Source: Salvia splendens | Lineage: Eukaryota; Streptophyta; Magnoliopsida; Lamiales; Lamiaceae | Direction of reading: 5' to 3' | NCBI RefSeq assembly: GCF_004379255.2 | Contig: NC_056033.1 | Coordinates: 7,048,172 to 7,112,171 of the forward strand | Length of the DNA: 64,000 bases | Part shown: piece by piece, positions 34,569 through 46,281 of the stretch | Layout: every line of letters begins with the position of its first letter | Numbering within the stretch: the first letter of the stretch is position 1 | Position numbers and translations under genes: made by a program | The notes under the pieces: generated by a model | Databases searched by the model: none | Seen by the model: the letters and a program-made list of their open reading frames with translations, nothing else | What the model was told of the DNA's origin: nothing

Positions 34569-36767
34569 CTTCCGACGTGTTCTATTGTGTAGTTGAGACA
34601 AGAAAATGAGTTATAAAAGTGCAAGGATAGTATAATATAATAGTACTACTATCAAGTAAAAGTGATTCAATTACAGTAAAAGACAAAAGAATGTGATTCA
34701 ATTAGTAATAATTTAACGAAGGAAGTAATATAGTGCTACTAGTGTTTTGGATTCTTTGATTCAAGAATTTTCCAGTTCCCGATCCATTACTTGATATTTG
34801 GATTTATCTCATTATTTTAATTTTGTAGATTACCCTCTATCACTATAATTATTAGTATTAGCATGGAATTAAAGAGGAAGAAAATGGAACCGAAGGGAAT
34901 TCGATTCTTTTTCTAGGCTTAAATCAAATAACACGAGGAATTAAAAATTGGTTCTTTTTTCGATTCATTTTGCTTGTTAATTTTTTCTTAGTTGAACCGA
35001 TTAATCCCTTAAAAACATTGAACACAAATCTTTTACAGTATATAATTGAGAGTTGAAACATAAACAATAAATAAAAATTTGAACGTACAATTGTTCGAAT
35101 AAGCATGGAGTGAATTTAGTAAGTGTAACATATTTTTACACACTTGTCAGCATACTCATTTTACATTTCTTGTAGTGTATATGGAAAAGGGTGGTCCTCA
35201 TTCCGTGCACCTTCTACACAAATTCTTGAATTTCCTAGAATCATTCCTTTGAATATTTGGCACCTCCCTCTCCCTCTCCCTCTACTTACTTCGAGTCCCT
35301 TCACGTTAATAGTTGTGGGGCTATTTTTCTGTGTTTACGTTACGTTGGAGGAAGCATCAGTTGGGACTTGAGAAATAGTACAACTAATCAGATGTCGATG
35401 CTAACATACTTTGATACCTACGTAGAATTATCGGGCATCAACAAAAACGCAATCATGTTTTAGGCAGTGAAACAAAATCGAATTCAACTAAATTAAATAA
35501 TTTTATTTGTTTTTAGGGTTTATATTAAGCCATATTATAGTTAAAATTTTGATAGGTTGCAAAATCTAACGAATCAATAGTTTAGTATTTATATGTATAT
35601 TTTAAAATTGGTACGCCAAATCTTAATTTGATGAAAGTTTTATAATTTACTAACAAATACCCTCAAGTTTAAATATGAATATGGAGTATAATATTGTTAG
35701 CGCCAATTGGCACACGACGCTATGTCGCTCCAATCTTAATCTTAGATGCATATTAGTGACATAACATGTATTGATGAAATAAATACAATTTAGAAATCAA
35801 CCAATTCAAAATGGAAATGAATTTAAAAAATATTAGGGATGATCTTTCAAGAAGGTATTTGTACAAAAATGCAATTTTTTAAACAGTAGTTGAGCTAAAC
35901 CGGATCTATGATGAGCCTATAAAATATAGTGACAAAAAAACAGGTAGATAGGATAGGAGTACTTGGACAGCTCTAACAAAATTAGTGGTGGTTGTGATTA
36001 AACTGGCTTCATGATCTAATAGTGTGATAATTTTGAAAATATACACATGTGTAATTGCTTTCAACAATAAATAGAAGTAGCACTATGTTTACATCAATCC
36101 AAGTCACCCCTGCCCCTATGCTTTGACGCTATTAATTCGATTTTTGGACGTTTCATCCTCCAAAAACGTTTTTCATTACAGGGTCATAATTTTCTGATTT
36201 TTTGGATGATAGTTTTCTTTAATAGATAAATGTGAAACTTATGCTTATCGTTCTATAATTATATGGCTATAAAGTCGACTGGAAAACACATGGCTTTGTT
36301 TAGTTTCTCAGTTATTCTTAATTCTCCATAAACTCAAGTCATTTTCTCTAGTTGTGATTTATTCTCCGGTGACGATGATTTTTTCGACTGTTAATGTTGT
36401 TGCGAAGTAGATATCCCAAATCAAACTCTTGTCAATATCAAGCATAATTCACAACTTGCAAAAGTATACACGCATATTTTTCCTTATACGAGTTCGTACA
36501 CTGTTGCCCAGGTCAATTCAACTATTTTTTCTTCACTCGGATATTGGGTAATATGGATGCTATGAGTCTCAAGAATGGATAAAATGGAAGCTATAAGTGT
36601 TAAGACAATTGATATAAGCCTATCAAAGATACAAGATAAAGTTCACATCTCTCAAGTAGAAAAATATACAGTGCAATCAATCAAACTACAAAATGGAGTT
36701 AGTTGTTACTGTACGGTAGTACATGGAATGAGTACCACACTAAGAAAAACTCGTCAAGACATGATCG
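34569..36767. other. Intergenic DNA between NAC and RFC genes
   Basis: AT-rich, with CTCCCTCTCC repeats near 35270. Open frames at 35144-35463 and 36575-36894 show no domain; the latter overlaps the 3' end of the RFC gene on the other strand. The CSI3-like gene that lies here in Arabidopsis is absent. Confidence 0.5.
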
Positions 36768-38641
36768 TCATTTTGTAGCAGCAACTATCGAACCTCTAGC
36801 TCGTGTAAAAGCAGCAATTAATGACCCCAGCTGCAGCTTGTCATTGCATGCCATGCTCAACCTATATCTGCAAACAAGTATATGTAAGATATAACACATT
36901 GAAATCCAGTTGTCTTTCCTAAATAGATGACTGAGGTATAGTCAGCTCTAAGTTCTGTGAACTGATGTAAGCATAAGGAAAAGATAGATACATACTCGAT
37001 ATCAGCCATATCATCAATAAGTTGAACACGGACAGCTGGTGGCATCTTAATCTTAAAAACAAACCTGATACCGAGATGTAAGTTATGAGGGAAAGGAGAT
37101 TTATGAAGTGAATAAACAAATATCCGACCACATACATGGTAACTTCTCTCACGATATCAACCAGAGCCAACCCTTTTCTGGTCTTCATATCAGAGATTCC
37201 TGAATGTTTAAAACAGCAGAATAAGCAAACCCGAGTCAGAAAATTATGGTTAGATAGCGTATTCTGAGTGAATAATAGATTACTTTTGCTGCTAACTGTG
37301 AATGGCTCATTCAGGAGCCAATGGGAAATCTGCTCAATGTCTTTAGGCAACGGATTCCCAGTGCACAAGTAAACAGCTTCTTCCGTGATCAGCTGGCAGG
37401 CCATATGTGTTGACTGCATACAAACAGCAAGTACCAAAATATTTTATCATGAGGTTAAAGATAAGCAAAATGAATTCCAAGCAAAAGCATTATGCGAACA
37501 TCATGATTCGTCATGTAGATAGGGAAGTTGCTAACAAAGTCCTCATAGGGGCAAGGCCACATAAGATTAAGCCTAATTGAACATCCATGAACTCTTTATT
37601 TCCACCTTCATATTGGCTTGATGATGAAGCTATACTGAATAGATATACAAAAAAGCGAGAATATACAAGGATGATACCTGTAAAATATTCAAAGCTTTTC
37701 TCATATCACCATTACTAAGCTTTACAAGAGCTGTCATACCATTTTCTGGAACATCAAGCCTGCATAGATGAAGTGTAAATAAGTTGATATTAATCTCAAA
37801 AAATTCTGCATCAACTACATACTAATGTCTAGTGTAGATGTAAGAGATGCAAACCATCAAAGGTAAGTAAGTAACAGTAAAACTTACCCTTCAGATTCAA
37901 TTACATGCTTGAGCCTCTCCCTGACATGAACAGCATCAAGGGGGGCAAAGCAGAACCGTGTACATCTTGATTGCAGTGCTGGAATAATTTTATTGACATT
38001 GTTGCAAATTAAAGCAAATCTATTGCTTTTGGTGTATTTCTCAATTACTGAAAAGCAAATGATGCAGAAAATTTCATAAATAATAATCAAATTGAATAAA
38101 AATGACAAGCAAGTAAAAAACAAATCTTGCCTCTACGAAGGGCAAATTGTGCATCCTTAGTCATGATGGCATCTGCTTCATCCAGTAGAACCAATTTTAC
38201 GGCAGGCTTTCCCCTGTAAGAAATAAGATACTCAGATAGGCCTGATTGAAGAGACCTCTGAAATCCAAAATGATTAATGCGCGATCCAGTAAATGACACA
38301 AAAACTAAGTTTAGAAGCCAGTCGACAGCAAAGTTTGCCAGTTAGCATCAGAAGCTCCCTAGCTGTTTTCGCAAACCAGATGTTTTTCCAAAACTAAGCC
38401 TGCCAAGTGTTTGGCGAAATGCGGATGAATGAAATAGGTGTAACTCACTGGTCTCAACAATGTCACGGTGAGCGGCGACGTCGTCGAGAGACTGGGGGCG
38501 ATATTTCTCGACCCAGGGGGTGGCTCTAGCGTCCGGTGGAGCAGCTGAATCCAAGACGCTCTTACCCTTGAGGTTATGCTTGGCGGAATTGATGTTGCCG
38601 TTGTCGTCGTCGATGTCCATGACCTCTATCACCTCCGCCAT
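36768..38641 (-). pseudogene. Replication factor C subunit (RFC3/RFC5-type) lacking the P-loop region
   Basis: RFC small subunits are AAA+ ATPases of the clamp loader that loads PCNA. Coding pieces, read leftward: 38641-38449, 38213-38131, 38047-37888, 37759-37678, 37413-37284, 37199-37136, 37064-36996, 36867-36768. The first gives MAEVIEVMDIDDD and TPWVEKYRPQSLDDVAAHRD. The next starts at GKPAVKLVLLDEADA (Walker B). About 70 residues between, which should hold the GPPGTGKT P-loop, are absent, and only 235 bp of non-matching DNA separates the pieces. Direct splicing is out of frame and soon meets a stop. An extra Ile codon sits beside Walker B (DEADAIMTKD). The rest matches well (SRCTRF arginine-finger region, SNGDMRKALNILQ, CTGNPLPKDI, NDKLQLG) and stays in frame. 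Either a disabled copy or an assembly deletion. Confidence 0.8.
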
Positions 38642-39157
38642 TCTTCCCAAGCTCGAAACGTTCGATGCATCTGTATTTCGCTCTCTCCCTTCTCTCTCTC
38701 TGCAGTTAGTTTTTGGTGAAGTCGTGAAGAGACTGTCCCCGGTGGACTGTGGTGCAGTTACTGCAGTGAAGCAGTCAGGCTTATTGGGTTCTACAATTCG
38801 AAAATATGTTGAAGAAAATTTCGTAGGCTTTCTTTAGCATCTCGCCGGTCATAACCTAGCCACAAACTCCACTTACCACATCATCAGCACTAGAAACTTC
38901 TCTATCACATTATCAGCACTAAAAACTTCTCCTGCCACATCATCAGGACAAGCATAGGCCAGTCATAGTCTAGCCACAATAAACAAAATTATAAAAAATA
39001 AATAATTAACAATCACACAAAATACGGAATTAAATTTACAACACAGATACGGGAAAATTCAATAATAATATTAAAATTTAAAAAGTACATTAATTAAAAA
39101 AAATTACATTAATTTTAAAAAAACTCCTCCTCCACACACGAGCCCCCCGCCTCCGCC

Positions 39158-40445
39158 TCACTCCTCGCCGTCGTCGCCTTCGCCGCCGCCGTTGTTGCCG
39201 CTATCCGGGACCCCAAATCTGCGGCATCTGAGCCCGCGTCTGAGCCCCCCAACTGTGTCGCGGCGGCATTCAAATCGGCCCGCATCGAGCATTGAGTGAA
39301 GAAAACTCTTCTCCTCAGGGTCAGTTGCCGTCTTCCATTCAGCTAAGATCTTGTACATCTGAGCCCGCGTTTGTTGACGTGCAAAGAAGGCGAACTCGGC
39401 TGTCGACCTGCCAACATGGGGATGCCGACTAGACCTCCTGGGACCCCTGGCGAGTAAACGCGGGAGGGGACGGGAACTCCTGAACATCCTCGGGGAGGTC
39501 GTGGGAATCGCCGCTACTGCGCCGCTGTAATCACCGGTATAGTTCAGTCGCTGCTTCTTCGGCCAGCCAGCTTCGACACCTGCCCGAAACTTCTCGGAGT
39601 CTATCAGCACCTCATAGCAGTTCTAGTAGGTGAACTACTTATAAAGTCCGGGCACGGGGAAGGCTTTCTCCGCTATCCTCCTGCAGTCCTCGTCAGTTTG
39701 GCCACTGGTCTGCATGCGGAGGGCGTTGGTGTACAAGCCCGAAAATCGGGAGACCGCAGCCCTGATTCGGTTCCACCCCCTTCCGGCACTCCTCCCCGTT
39801 GCGTGGCCTCCCCTCCGGGCAAAATTGTCTTGTAGGCTACTACTATTTTAGCCCACAAGTTGACGATCATCTGATTGTTCGAGGCGAGGGGATCATCGCA
39901 AACACTCACCCACGTCTTGGACAGCGCGACGTTCTCCGCATCCGTCAACTTCCTCCGTGCCGGGCTCTCGTCATCAGCCAGCTGCGACGACTCGCCGACC
40001 ACCCCCTTGCCATTCTTCTTCTTTGGCGCGCCCCGACCCCGCCCTACTCCCCCCGTTTGAACGGGAGTGTCCGCATCCCCGAGATCTATCCCCAACTCCT
40101 CTAAGGAGAAAGTATCACACCCAGTGAACTGCGTCTCCGATGGGGTCGATGTGTGCGAAGAAGCAGTCAAAAAATCAAAACTGGGCGATAGACGTTGTCC
40201 CCCCGGCGTCCCCTGCATACCCCGGCTGCATCCCCGGCTGCCACCCGGCATCATCTGCATCCCGGGTTGCATCCCGGGTACCCCCTGCCAGCCCGGCATC
40301 GCCAGTCCGCCCTGCATCCCGGCATACTACCCCCGGATGCCATCCCGGGCATCATCTGCTGCCAAGGGTACATATTGTAGTACCCAGCCATCGGACCCCA
40401 TCCACTTCCCACGAGTACCGTGAGAGTTTGAGACCCGCTCGTCAC
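39158..40445 (-). pseudogene. Harbinger Myb/SANT-like accessory protein, frameshifted
   Basis: Read leftward from 40445: a Met/Pro/Gly/Gln-rich N-terminus, then FSLEELGIDLGD, a basic RGRGAPKKKNGKG stretch and a SANT-like part (LTDAENVALSKTWVSVCDDP, NLWAKIV). After a break near 39640-39800 the family sequence resumes as LIDSEKFRAGVEAGWPKKQR, and finally AEWKTATDPEEKSFLHSMLDA. This is the protein often misnamed 'glutathione S-transferase T3-like' in plants, which partners the Harbinger nuclease. At least two frameshifts and a stop separate the pieces, so it is not functional. Confidence 0.65.
40195..40350. repeat. CCCGG-rich minisatellite in the Harbinger ORF
   Basis: Repeated units like GCATCCCGGGTTGCATCCCGG encode the Pro-Gly-Met-Gln repeats at the N-terminus of the broken ORF. 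Unit length varies from about 12 to 18 bp. Confidence 0.65.
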
Positions 40446-40812
40446 TGGAGTAGACTAGTTGTTGTGCTCCATTTCGAGTGCAATGGCGGCCAACCGATCG
40501 GCGAGCGCATCGGCCAGCGCCTGGGAATCGGCGTGCACTCGCCGTTTTTCTCGCTAATTTGGCGCTCGCCTACTGCAATGGTTCGGCGAGCGGACCGGCC
40601 AGCGCCGGGAATCGGCTAGCCGGTCCGCTCGCCGCCATTGTGGATGCTCTTACTTGAATTGAATGCATAGCAAGGAGGAAAATCCCAGAGAATGTGCAAA
40701 GCCGTGTTGGCGCCAATTATTGTTGTAAATTTAAGAAGTGAATAAATCATCTATATTTCAAATATATAATAAAATATAGGGATTTATGCGACTGACGTGT
40801 AGTTTTATTTTA

Positions 40813-41343
40813 GGGTAAATTGCTTCAAAAGTCGTCAACTTTGCAAATAGTTTGGTATTTCCCGTAAACTTTAAAAGTTGCATGAAAAGTCATGAACTTT
40901 ACCAGGTGTTGCAAATTTCCCGTACGACCCGACCCGGTACATTTCCAGTAAAAACTAATCCTACGTGGCTCGCCGGAGGCGTGACATGGCAAAATCTCTG
41001 GTAGAACAATAAAATGACGTCGTTTTTTAGTTTCAATTAAATTAAAATGTATATCAATTTAGGGTTTATGTCTCTTCTCTCTGTGACATAAATCTCAATT
41101 CCCGTCGAGATTTCAACTCTTTCTTCTCCATTGCGACATGTAACTGGTCGCGATTCGTCAATCTACAATCCCATCGTGTTTTCTCCATAGGTAGGGTTCA
41201 ACTCTGTCTTCTCCATTGCTGGAATGCCCGACACGGGAAATCAGCACCCAAATGTAAAGTTCATGACTTTTCATGCAACTTTTAAAGTTTAATGGAAATA
41301 CCAAACTATTTGCAAAGTTGACGACTTTTGAAGCAATTTACCC
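40813..41343. mobile_element. Small non-autonomous Mutator-like element
   Basis: About 95-bp terminal inverted repeats: left GGGTAAATTGCTTCAAAAGT, right the inverse ACTTTTGAAGCAATTTACCC. The flanks TTTATTTTA and ATTATTTTA form a 9-bp target duplication with one mismatch, as expected of Mutator-like elements. Inside are CCCGACCCGG and ATGACGTCGTTTT, resembling the left interior of the large element 60 bp downstream. No transposase. Confidence 0.8.
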
Positions 41344-41614
41344 ATTATTTTATAGGTAATCTTCATTTTATCCAAAAGTTAACATTTTAATAATTTTTCT
41401 GTGGGATAACTGCCTTAAAAGTCATGAACTTTGCCCGAATTCCGATTTTTCCCACGAGCTTTAAAGTTGGCGTATAAAGTCACGAACTTTGCATTTTGTC
41501 TGGTATTTCCCAACCCGACCCGACCCGACCCTGTGTTTTCTGGCAATTTAAAATCCTATGTGGCATGCCTGAATTCCGACGTGTCAGGCATCGGAAAAAC
41601 TCAAAACGACGTCG

Positions 41615-41650
41615 TTTCATATGGATAAAACGACGTTTATCCATATGAAA
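41615..41650. repeat. Short perfect inverted repeat inside MULE left end
   Basis: TTTCATATGGATAAA and its exact complement TTTATCCATATGAAA flank ACGACG. It lies next to an AAAACGACGTCGTTT palindrome. The position just inside the terminal repeat suggests a possible protein-binding site or hairpin, which is inference. Confidence 0.75.
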
Positions 41651-42189
41651 CTATAATTCACCCCCAAATCTAACACTCATCCTTCCTCTCGCGATTCATC
41701 CACCCCCAACCATTATTGATTCTCAGAATCAAATCGCGATTCATCCTACGAAACTGCTGCAATCCCGATTGTCCGTGAAATCCCCGTAACAAGGTAAGAC
41801 CATAGCTTCATCTTAGGGTTCGATTTATGGGGCAATATTAGGGTTCGTTCGTTTCGTTGAACATGTGATTGATTTCGTTGGGTTTAGGGTCGATTTAGGT
41901 TTCAATTTTAGGGTTTGCTTGTATTACCTATTTTGGACTCAATTTTGAGTATGCGGTTTTGCGGTGCCCGAATTGTGGTCGGTTTGAGCGATTTCGACTG
42001 TGCAATTGGCAAAGGGTATTTAGGGTTCATGACTGTTGAATTCTCGAATGTTGATTGTCTAATTTAGAGTTGTATTGGTTTTAGGGTTCTGCATGATGTT
42101 TCATCCACATTCTGCTTAAGGGAGTGTGGACTGGTTTGATTGTTCAAATGTTCAAATGAGGTTTGATTGTTCAAATGTTCAAATGTAAG

Positions 42190-42603
42190 ATGTCCACTTC
42201 TTCCCAGCACTCGAGCAGAACGTGGCCGAGGTTTGAGGCAGTGGTCTGTGATCACGGCCTTGAAGCTGATGTGGTGACATCCAATACGGATGCCAATCCC
42301 GGACGACGCTTCTATCGTTGCCAAGTCTGGAAGGAGGACGACTGCAAATTCTTTCGTTGGATTGATCCATCATTGTCACCGAATCAAGAGTACTTCTTCA
42401 AAAAATTGAAGATTGATAGGGACAATGTGCAAAAAACATTGAGAGATAGAGTTGCTAAGCAGGATGCACTTGACGAGAGCCTCCGTTCCAAAACCGCTGA
42501 AGTTGAAGCACTCCAAGGCGTTGTCGCAGATTTGCATCGTCAAAACCGGAACCTAAAGGTTGTCATTTGCATTTTATGTATCGTCATTTGGCTATTGTCG
42601 TAG
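42190..42603 (+). CDS. GRF-type zinc finger protein with coiled coil and C-terminal membrane segment (MULE-carried)
   Basis: 137 residues from MSTSSQHSS. The zf-GRF pattern is clear: CDHGLEADVV, then NPGRRFYRCQ and CKFFRWID (about residues 20-60). A heptad-like, charged stretch (about 75-120, e.g. AKQDALDESLRSKTAEVEAL) predicts a coiled coil, and VVICILCIVIWLLS at the end is a single membrane segment. This zf-GRF/coiled-coil/TM design is common in plants and is often carried by MULEs. Its role in transposition is unknown. No lesion was seen. ATG 42190 was chosen over a non-ATG upstream extension. Confidence 0.75.
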   Translation: MSTSSQHSSRTWPRFEAVVCDHGLEADVVTSNTDANPGRRFYRCQVWKEDDCKFFRWIDPSLSPNQEYFFKKLKIDRDNVQKTLRDRVAKQDALDESLRSKTAEVEALQGVVADLHRQNRNLKVVICILCIVIWLLS

Positions 42604-42975
42604 CTTAACTAATAGAACTCCAATGTAATAGTATATGCAAGTTGAACTCAAGTGTAATACACTACGGAACCAAGAATATTGTAGTGGTTTTTCCCCTATG
42701 AATACATTGAGTTATTTTGCGCAGTGAGTATTTTGCTCAAACTGTTCTACTACTACTACTACAACTAATATGCTATTTTCTGTAATCAATGACAAATGTG
42801 ATGCTATAGGCATTAGGAACTTGTAATGGATGGAACACATGGCAAAAGCATAATATTATCCTGCCTCAAAATAACACACACGGTGTACACATAATAGTTT
42901 GGTGTCCAAAAAGCCCATAGTATTCATCCAAATACAATTACTGTTTCAGGCGACATACATTACTTTCTTCCAAAT

Positions 42976-45900
42976 TCAACTACTAAAACCATCAGTCAAC
43001 CATTGTTGGTGTTGCTTTGTTGCGTGGGGATTGAGCCATCCACAACTCCACGGCATCCTCCACGGCCTCCACGACCTCCCCTTCTTCCAGCCCTTCCTCT
43101 TATTGCGATGGTACCACCTTCTGCATTGGACGGTGTCTTCCGAGGCCTTCCCATTTTGGCCTATAGGGTGTGTAATTTGCAATGTTAGTAAAAATTGGAA
43201 CAAAATAAAAATTGTGAGCGTACATTGATTACAACTATTGTATATTACCTTTGGCTTTGGCAGAACCTCAACTGGCTCGTTTTTGTAAGTCCTGGAGTTG
43301 TGGCCTTCTTGTAAACACTTCTGGCATGTCATCACACAAATTTTCCTCATTCTATTGGGTCTGCCCGGATCCTTCTCGAATGGGTCCCTCCTTCGCACCT
43401 TCTTGGGCCTACCGGACATCTTCTTCACAGGTGGAGGTACAATCGGGTACCCCTCAGCTTGAGGCCAGAGCTTCTCCCCATTTAATGCTGGCAATCCATA
43501 TCCATAGGCAGATGTGTACTTGCTCAAGGAGTAGTATTCGTGGACATAATCATCTACAGTCTGCTTGAGCAAGTGTATAGCAGCGCATGCATGGATACAA
43601 GGGATGCCAGTCAAATCCCATTTCCTACACCCACACTTCCTTAACGAAGGAGTCACCACAAACCTATCTTCAAAGTGACTAACTTCAAAGTTACCACCAA
43701 CTGCAGGAATGGTAGTACAGTTTCTACTCTCATAGACCATAGCTTCAATTTTCTTCCTCACCTTTGGACACACATTTGAATTTACCCCAGCACTCTCTAT
43801 GTCTACACTTTTTCTGTAAAGTCTCCCCATCAGCTTGGTTCTCATTTCATCTAGCATGTCTAACACATGTTTACTCCTAGCCTCCAGAATATAGGCATTG
43901 AAACACTCACACACATTGTTCAGAATGACATCAGAGCAGTTGGAAGGTGTTAGAAAAGCCTTACAGATTTGCTTGGGTTTTTGTCCATTAAGTCTGCATA
44001 TGCCTGTCCATCTTCCTTCTCGAGTTCTCTGCAAGCAATCTCATACTCTTCCATGTAAGTGCTTCTAACAAGTTTCCAGAAGTGCTGTTTCAAAAGTGGA
44101 CCTTTGTGAGTTTTTTTCCAATTTGCATAGATATGCCTTGCACAGTTTCTATGCTCAGCCAATGGAAGTAGTCTCTGTACTGCATTTTCCAGGCCCTATC
44201 AAGCAACATTGTCAGTGACAACATAACAAAGCACAAAATTGACTGCATAACAGATAAGTGAGTATAGTGAATACCTTTTGCTGATCACTGATAAGTGTAA
44301 TGCCTACTCCTTCACCCAATGTCAAATCCTCACTCAGAATTTTAATAAACCAAGTCCAGCATACTTCATTTTCAGCCTCAACCACAGCCCAAGCAATGGG
44401 GTACATTAGATTGTTTCCATCAGTCCCTACGGCGGTGAGCAATATCCCACCAAGATATGTCTTGAAGAATGCCCCATCTAGCCCAATTACAGGTCTACAT
44501 CCCTCCTTGAATCCCTTTCGTAGGCCACTAAAACCAATGTACAAAGCCTTGAAAACATCACCTACATCGACATGTAGTTCGAACCTCCCTTCTCTGTCAG
44601 CTTTACTCAACTCCAGAACATAGCTCCTCATCTTTGCATAATGAGCTTCCACCGTTCCCCTCAGCATGTCAATTGTTTTTCTCTTGGAGTGGTATAAACT
44701 CCATTTGGTTGCATCAAAGGCAAACCGTTGCATCAATTCCTTCCCCAACTCCTTACAGCTGAACTTTGGCCGGATTCTAAACACATGCAAGTATTTTCTG
44801 GCAATCCAGTTTGAGGTCACAATCTTGTTTCTCATAGCCCTAGGACATGTGTGCTCTGGTTCAAGTTTCTTAATTACTACAGAACCATTCATCTTCACTA
44901 GGCTCCCAGAACAGAACCACTTGCAAGGACTCTTGCAAGCTGCCTCAAATGCCTTCTTACTTGCTCTTTTAAAGTGAATCTCCCACCCATTCTCCACTGC
45001 ATTGTCTGTTAGAGCACCCCTTGCTTGAAAACCATCAATAAAGCCCATTCCAAGGCACAATGTCAAATTTTTATGATCACACCGTGGATCATACATCACT
45101 TTACCATGCCTTTCCAGCCTTCTTCTCCCTTCATCTTGAGAATCAGTTGAACTGGACTATATGTCACCTTCTTCAGAATTGTCGTCCTCAGACACATAGG
45201 CACTTTTTTGCCCTCCACTGACTAGGCCATAGAAGATTTCATCAGTAACCACAAACTCTGTTTCTTTCTTTTCTTTTGTCTTCTTCCTCCCCTGTGTGTA
45301 TTCCTCATCCTCAGACACTAACTCCCCAGCCTCCATGTCATCATCAGTCTCCTCTTCCTCAGAGGATGGTATATAACTCCCATCCTCCTCACTATCATAT
45401 CCCACCCCCACTGCCATACTGTTATCAGCCTTATCCCCTACACTCTCATCAATTCTGTCTCTCATTCCCACAGCTTCATTTACAACACCCAAATCCTCAG
45501 CATCATTGTCCTTACCTCCCACATCATCCCCCAAGACATCAGCATCAGAGTTCCTATATGCCTCATCCTCAACAACACTCTTACCCTTGTCTTTAGCTAT
45601 ATGATCCATCTTACCCACATCCTCACCCACACTCTTTCCAACTTCATTAGCATCACAATTCCTATCTCCCACCCTCTCACCCATAGTTTCAACCACTGAC
45701 CTCATACTAGACTGGAACAATCTCTTCTTAATACTACTATCAACACTCTTCTCCACAACATCTTTGGTAGAAACTGACTTCAACTTGCCACCCGTTGAAG
45801 TTGTCTCCTTTATACCCCTTCTGGTAGACATACTCTTATTCATAGACTCAACATTACTCCTTTCTACTGACTCCGACTCAACCACTCGACTCCTTACAGC

Positions 45901-46281
45901 TTCATCTTCAACAATGTGCTCTAGGCCACCCTTCTTCCCACCCACAATATACACATCACATATTTGATGCTTTACTGTGGTCAGGAACTTCAACATTAAC
46001 ATCACCTCTGCATCACCCTTGATGTTAATAAACTCCATTCCCCATTTTCTCTTGAAGCATAGCTTATCCCAGCTATCAAACCCTAGCTTATTCAGTTCAT
46101 CGACTAGGTCGAAGTAACCAAATCTATCTGGTTCAAAACCACTACCTTCCCACATTTCCCCACCTACGTATTTCTCACAAATCCTCCCATCAGGAATGAA
46201 ATGCCCACCATGGTAAATTCGAAGCAGGAAAGGTTTGTTCGGATTCGGCTTGTCTGGCCAGAAACCCGGCCACATCTTCAT
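42976..46281 (-). pseudogene. MuDRA-like MULE transposase, two lesions
   Basis: Read leftward from ATG 46281 (MKMWPGFWPDKPNPNKPF). An N-terminal domain, a long acidic, repetitive linker (GEDVGKMD, SEEDGSYIPSSEEEE), then MYDPRCDHKNLTLCLGMGF, the MULE domain with GLDGAFFKTYLGG and GTDGNNLMYPIAWAVVE, an intron after TLISDQQK (donor near 44274, acceptor near 44198), CECFNAYILEARSK, the SWIM finger CGCRKWDLTGIPCIHACAAI, and a CCHC-like knuckle MTCQKCLQEGHNSRT. Lesions: an in-frame TAG at 45157-45159 joining the N-terminal and DNA-binding parts, and a one-base frameshift near 43985-43995. Apart from these the frame is continuous. Readthrough or a second intron over the TAG is possible but not evident. 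Confidence 0.8.

Larger units (their letters stand above)
38837..40649. mobile_element. PIF/Harbinger-type element, non-autonomous
   Basis: The left end TTA-GCATCTCGCCGG and the right end CCATTGTGGATGCTC-TTA fit PIF/Harbinger termini and the 3-bp TTA target duplication. The left terminus is two bases shorter than the inverted right one. Inside are a broken Myb/SANT-like ORF on the minus strand and left-end subterminal repeats (TCATCAGCACTA(G/A)AAACTTCTC, about 38880-38930). No nuclease ORF is present. Confidence 0.6.

Noticed and set aside
35144..35463. Possible small gene between NAC and RFC
   Set aside because: No domain, low-complexity CTCCCT repeats and no promoter or splice support.
38214..38448. 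An FGKTSG string in the RFC intron that looks like a P-loop remnant
   Set aside because: The surrounding residues do not match the RFC family on either side, and the Gly pattern GxxGxGKT is absent.
40195..40350. Regular repeats considered as a CRISPR-like array
   Set aside because: Units are short, vary in length, have no unique spacers and encode a Pro/Gly/Met/Gln repeat of a transposon ORF.
42976..46281. MULE transposase considered as a domesticated FAR1/MUSTANG-type host gene
   Set aside because: It sits within intact terminal repeats and a target duplication and has a stop and a frameshift.
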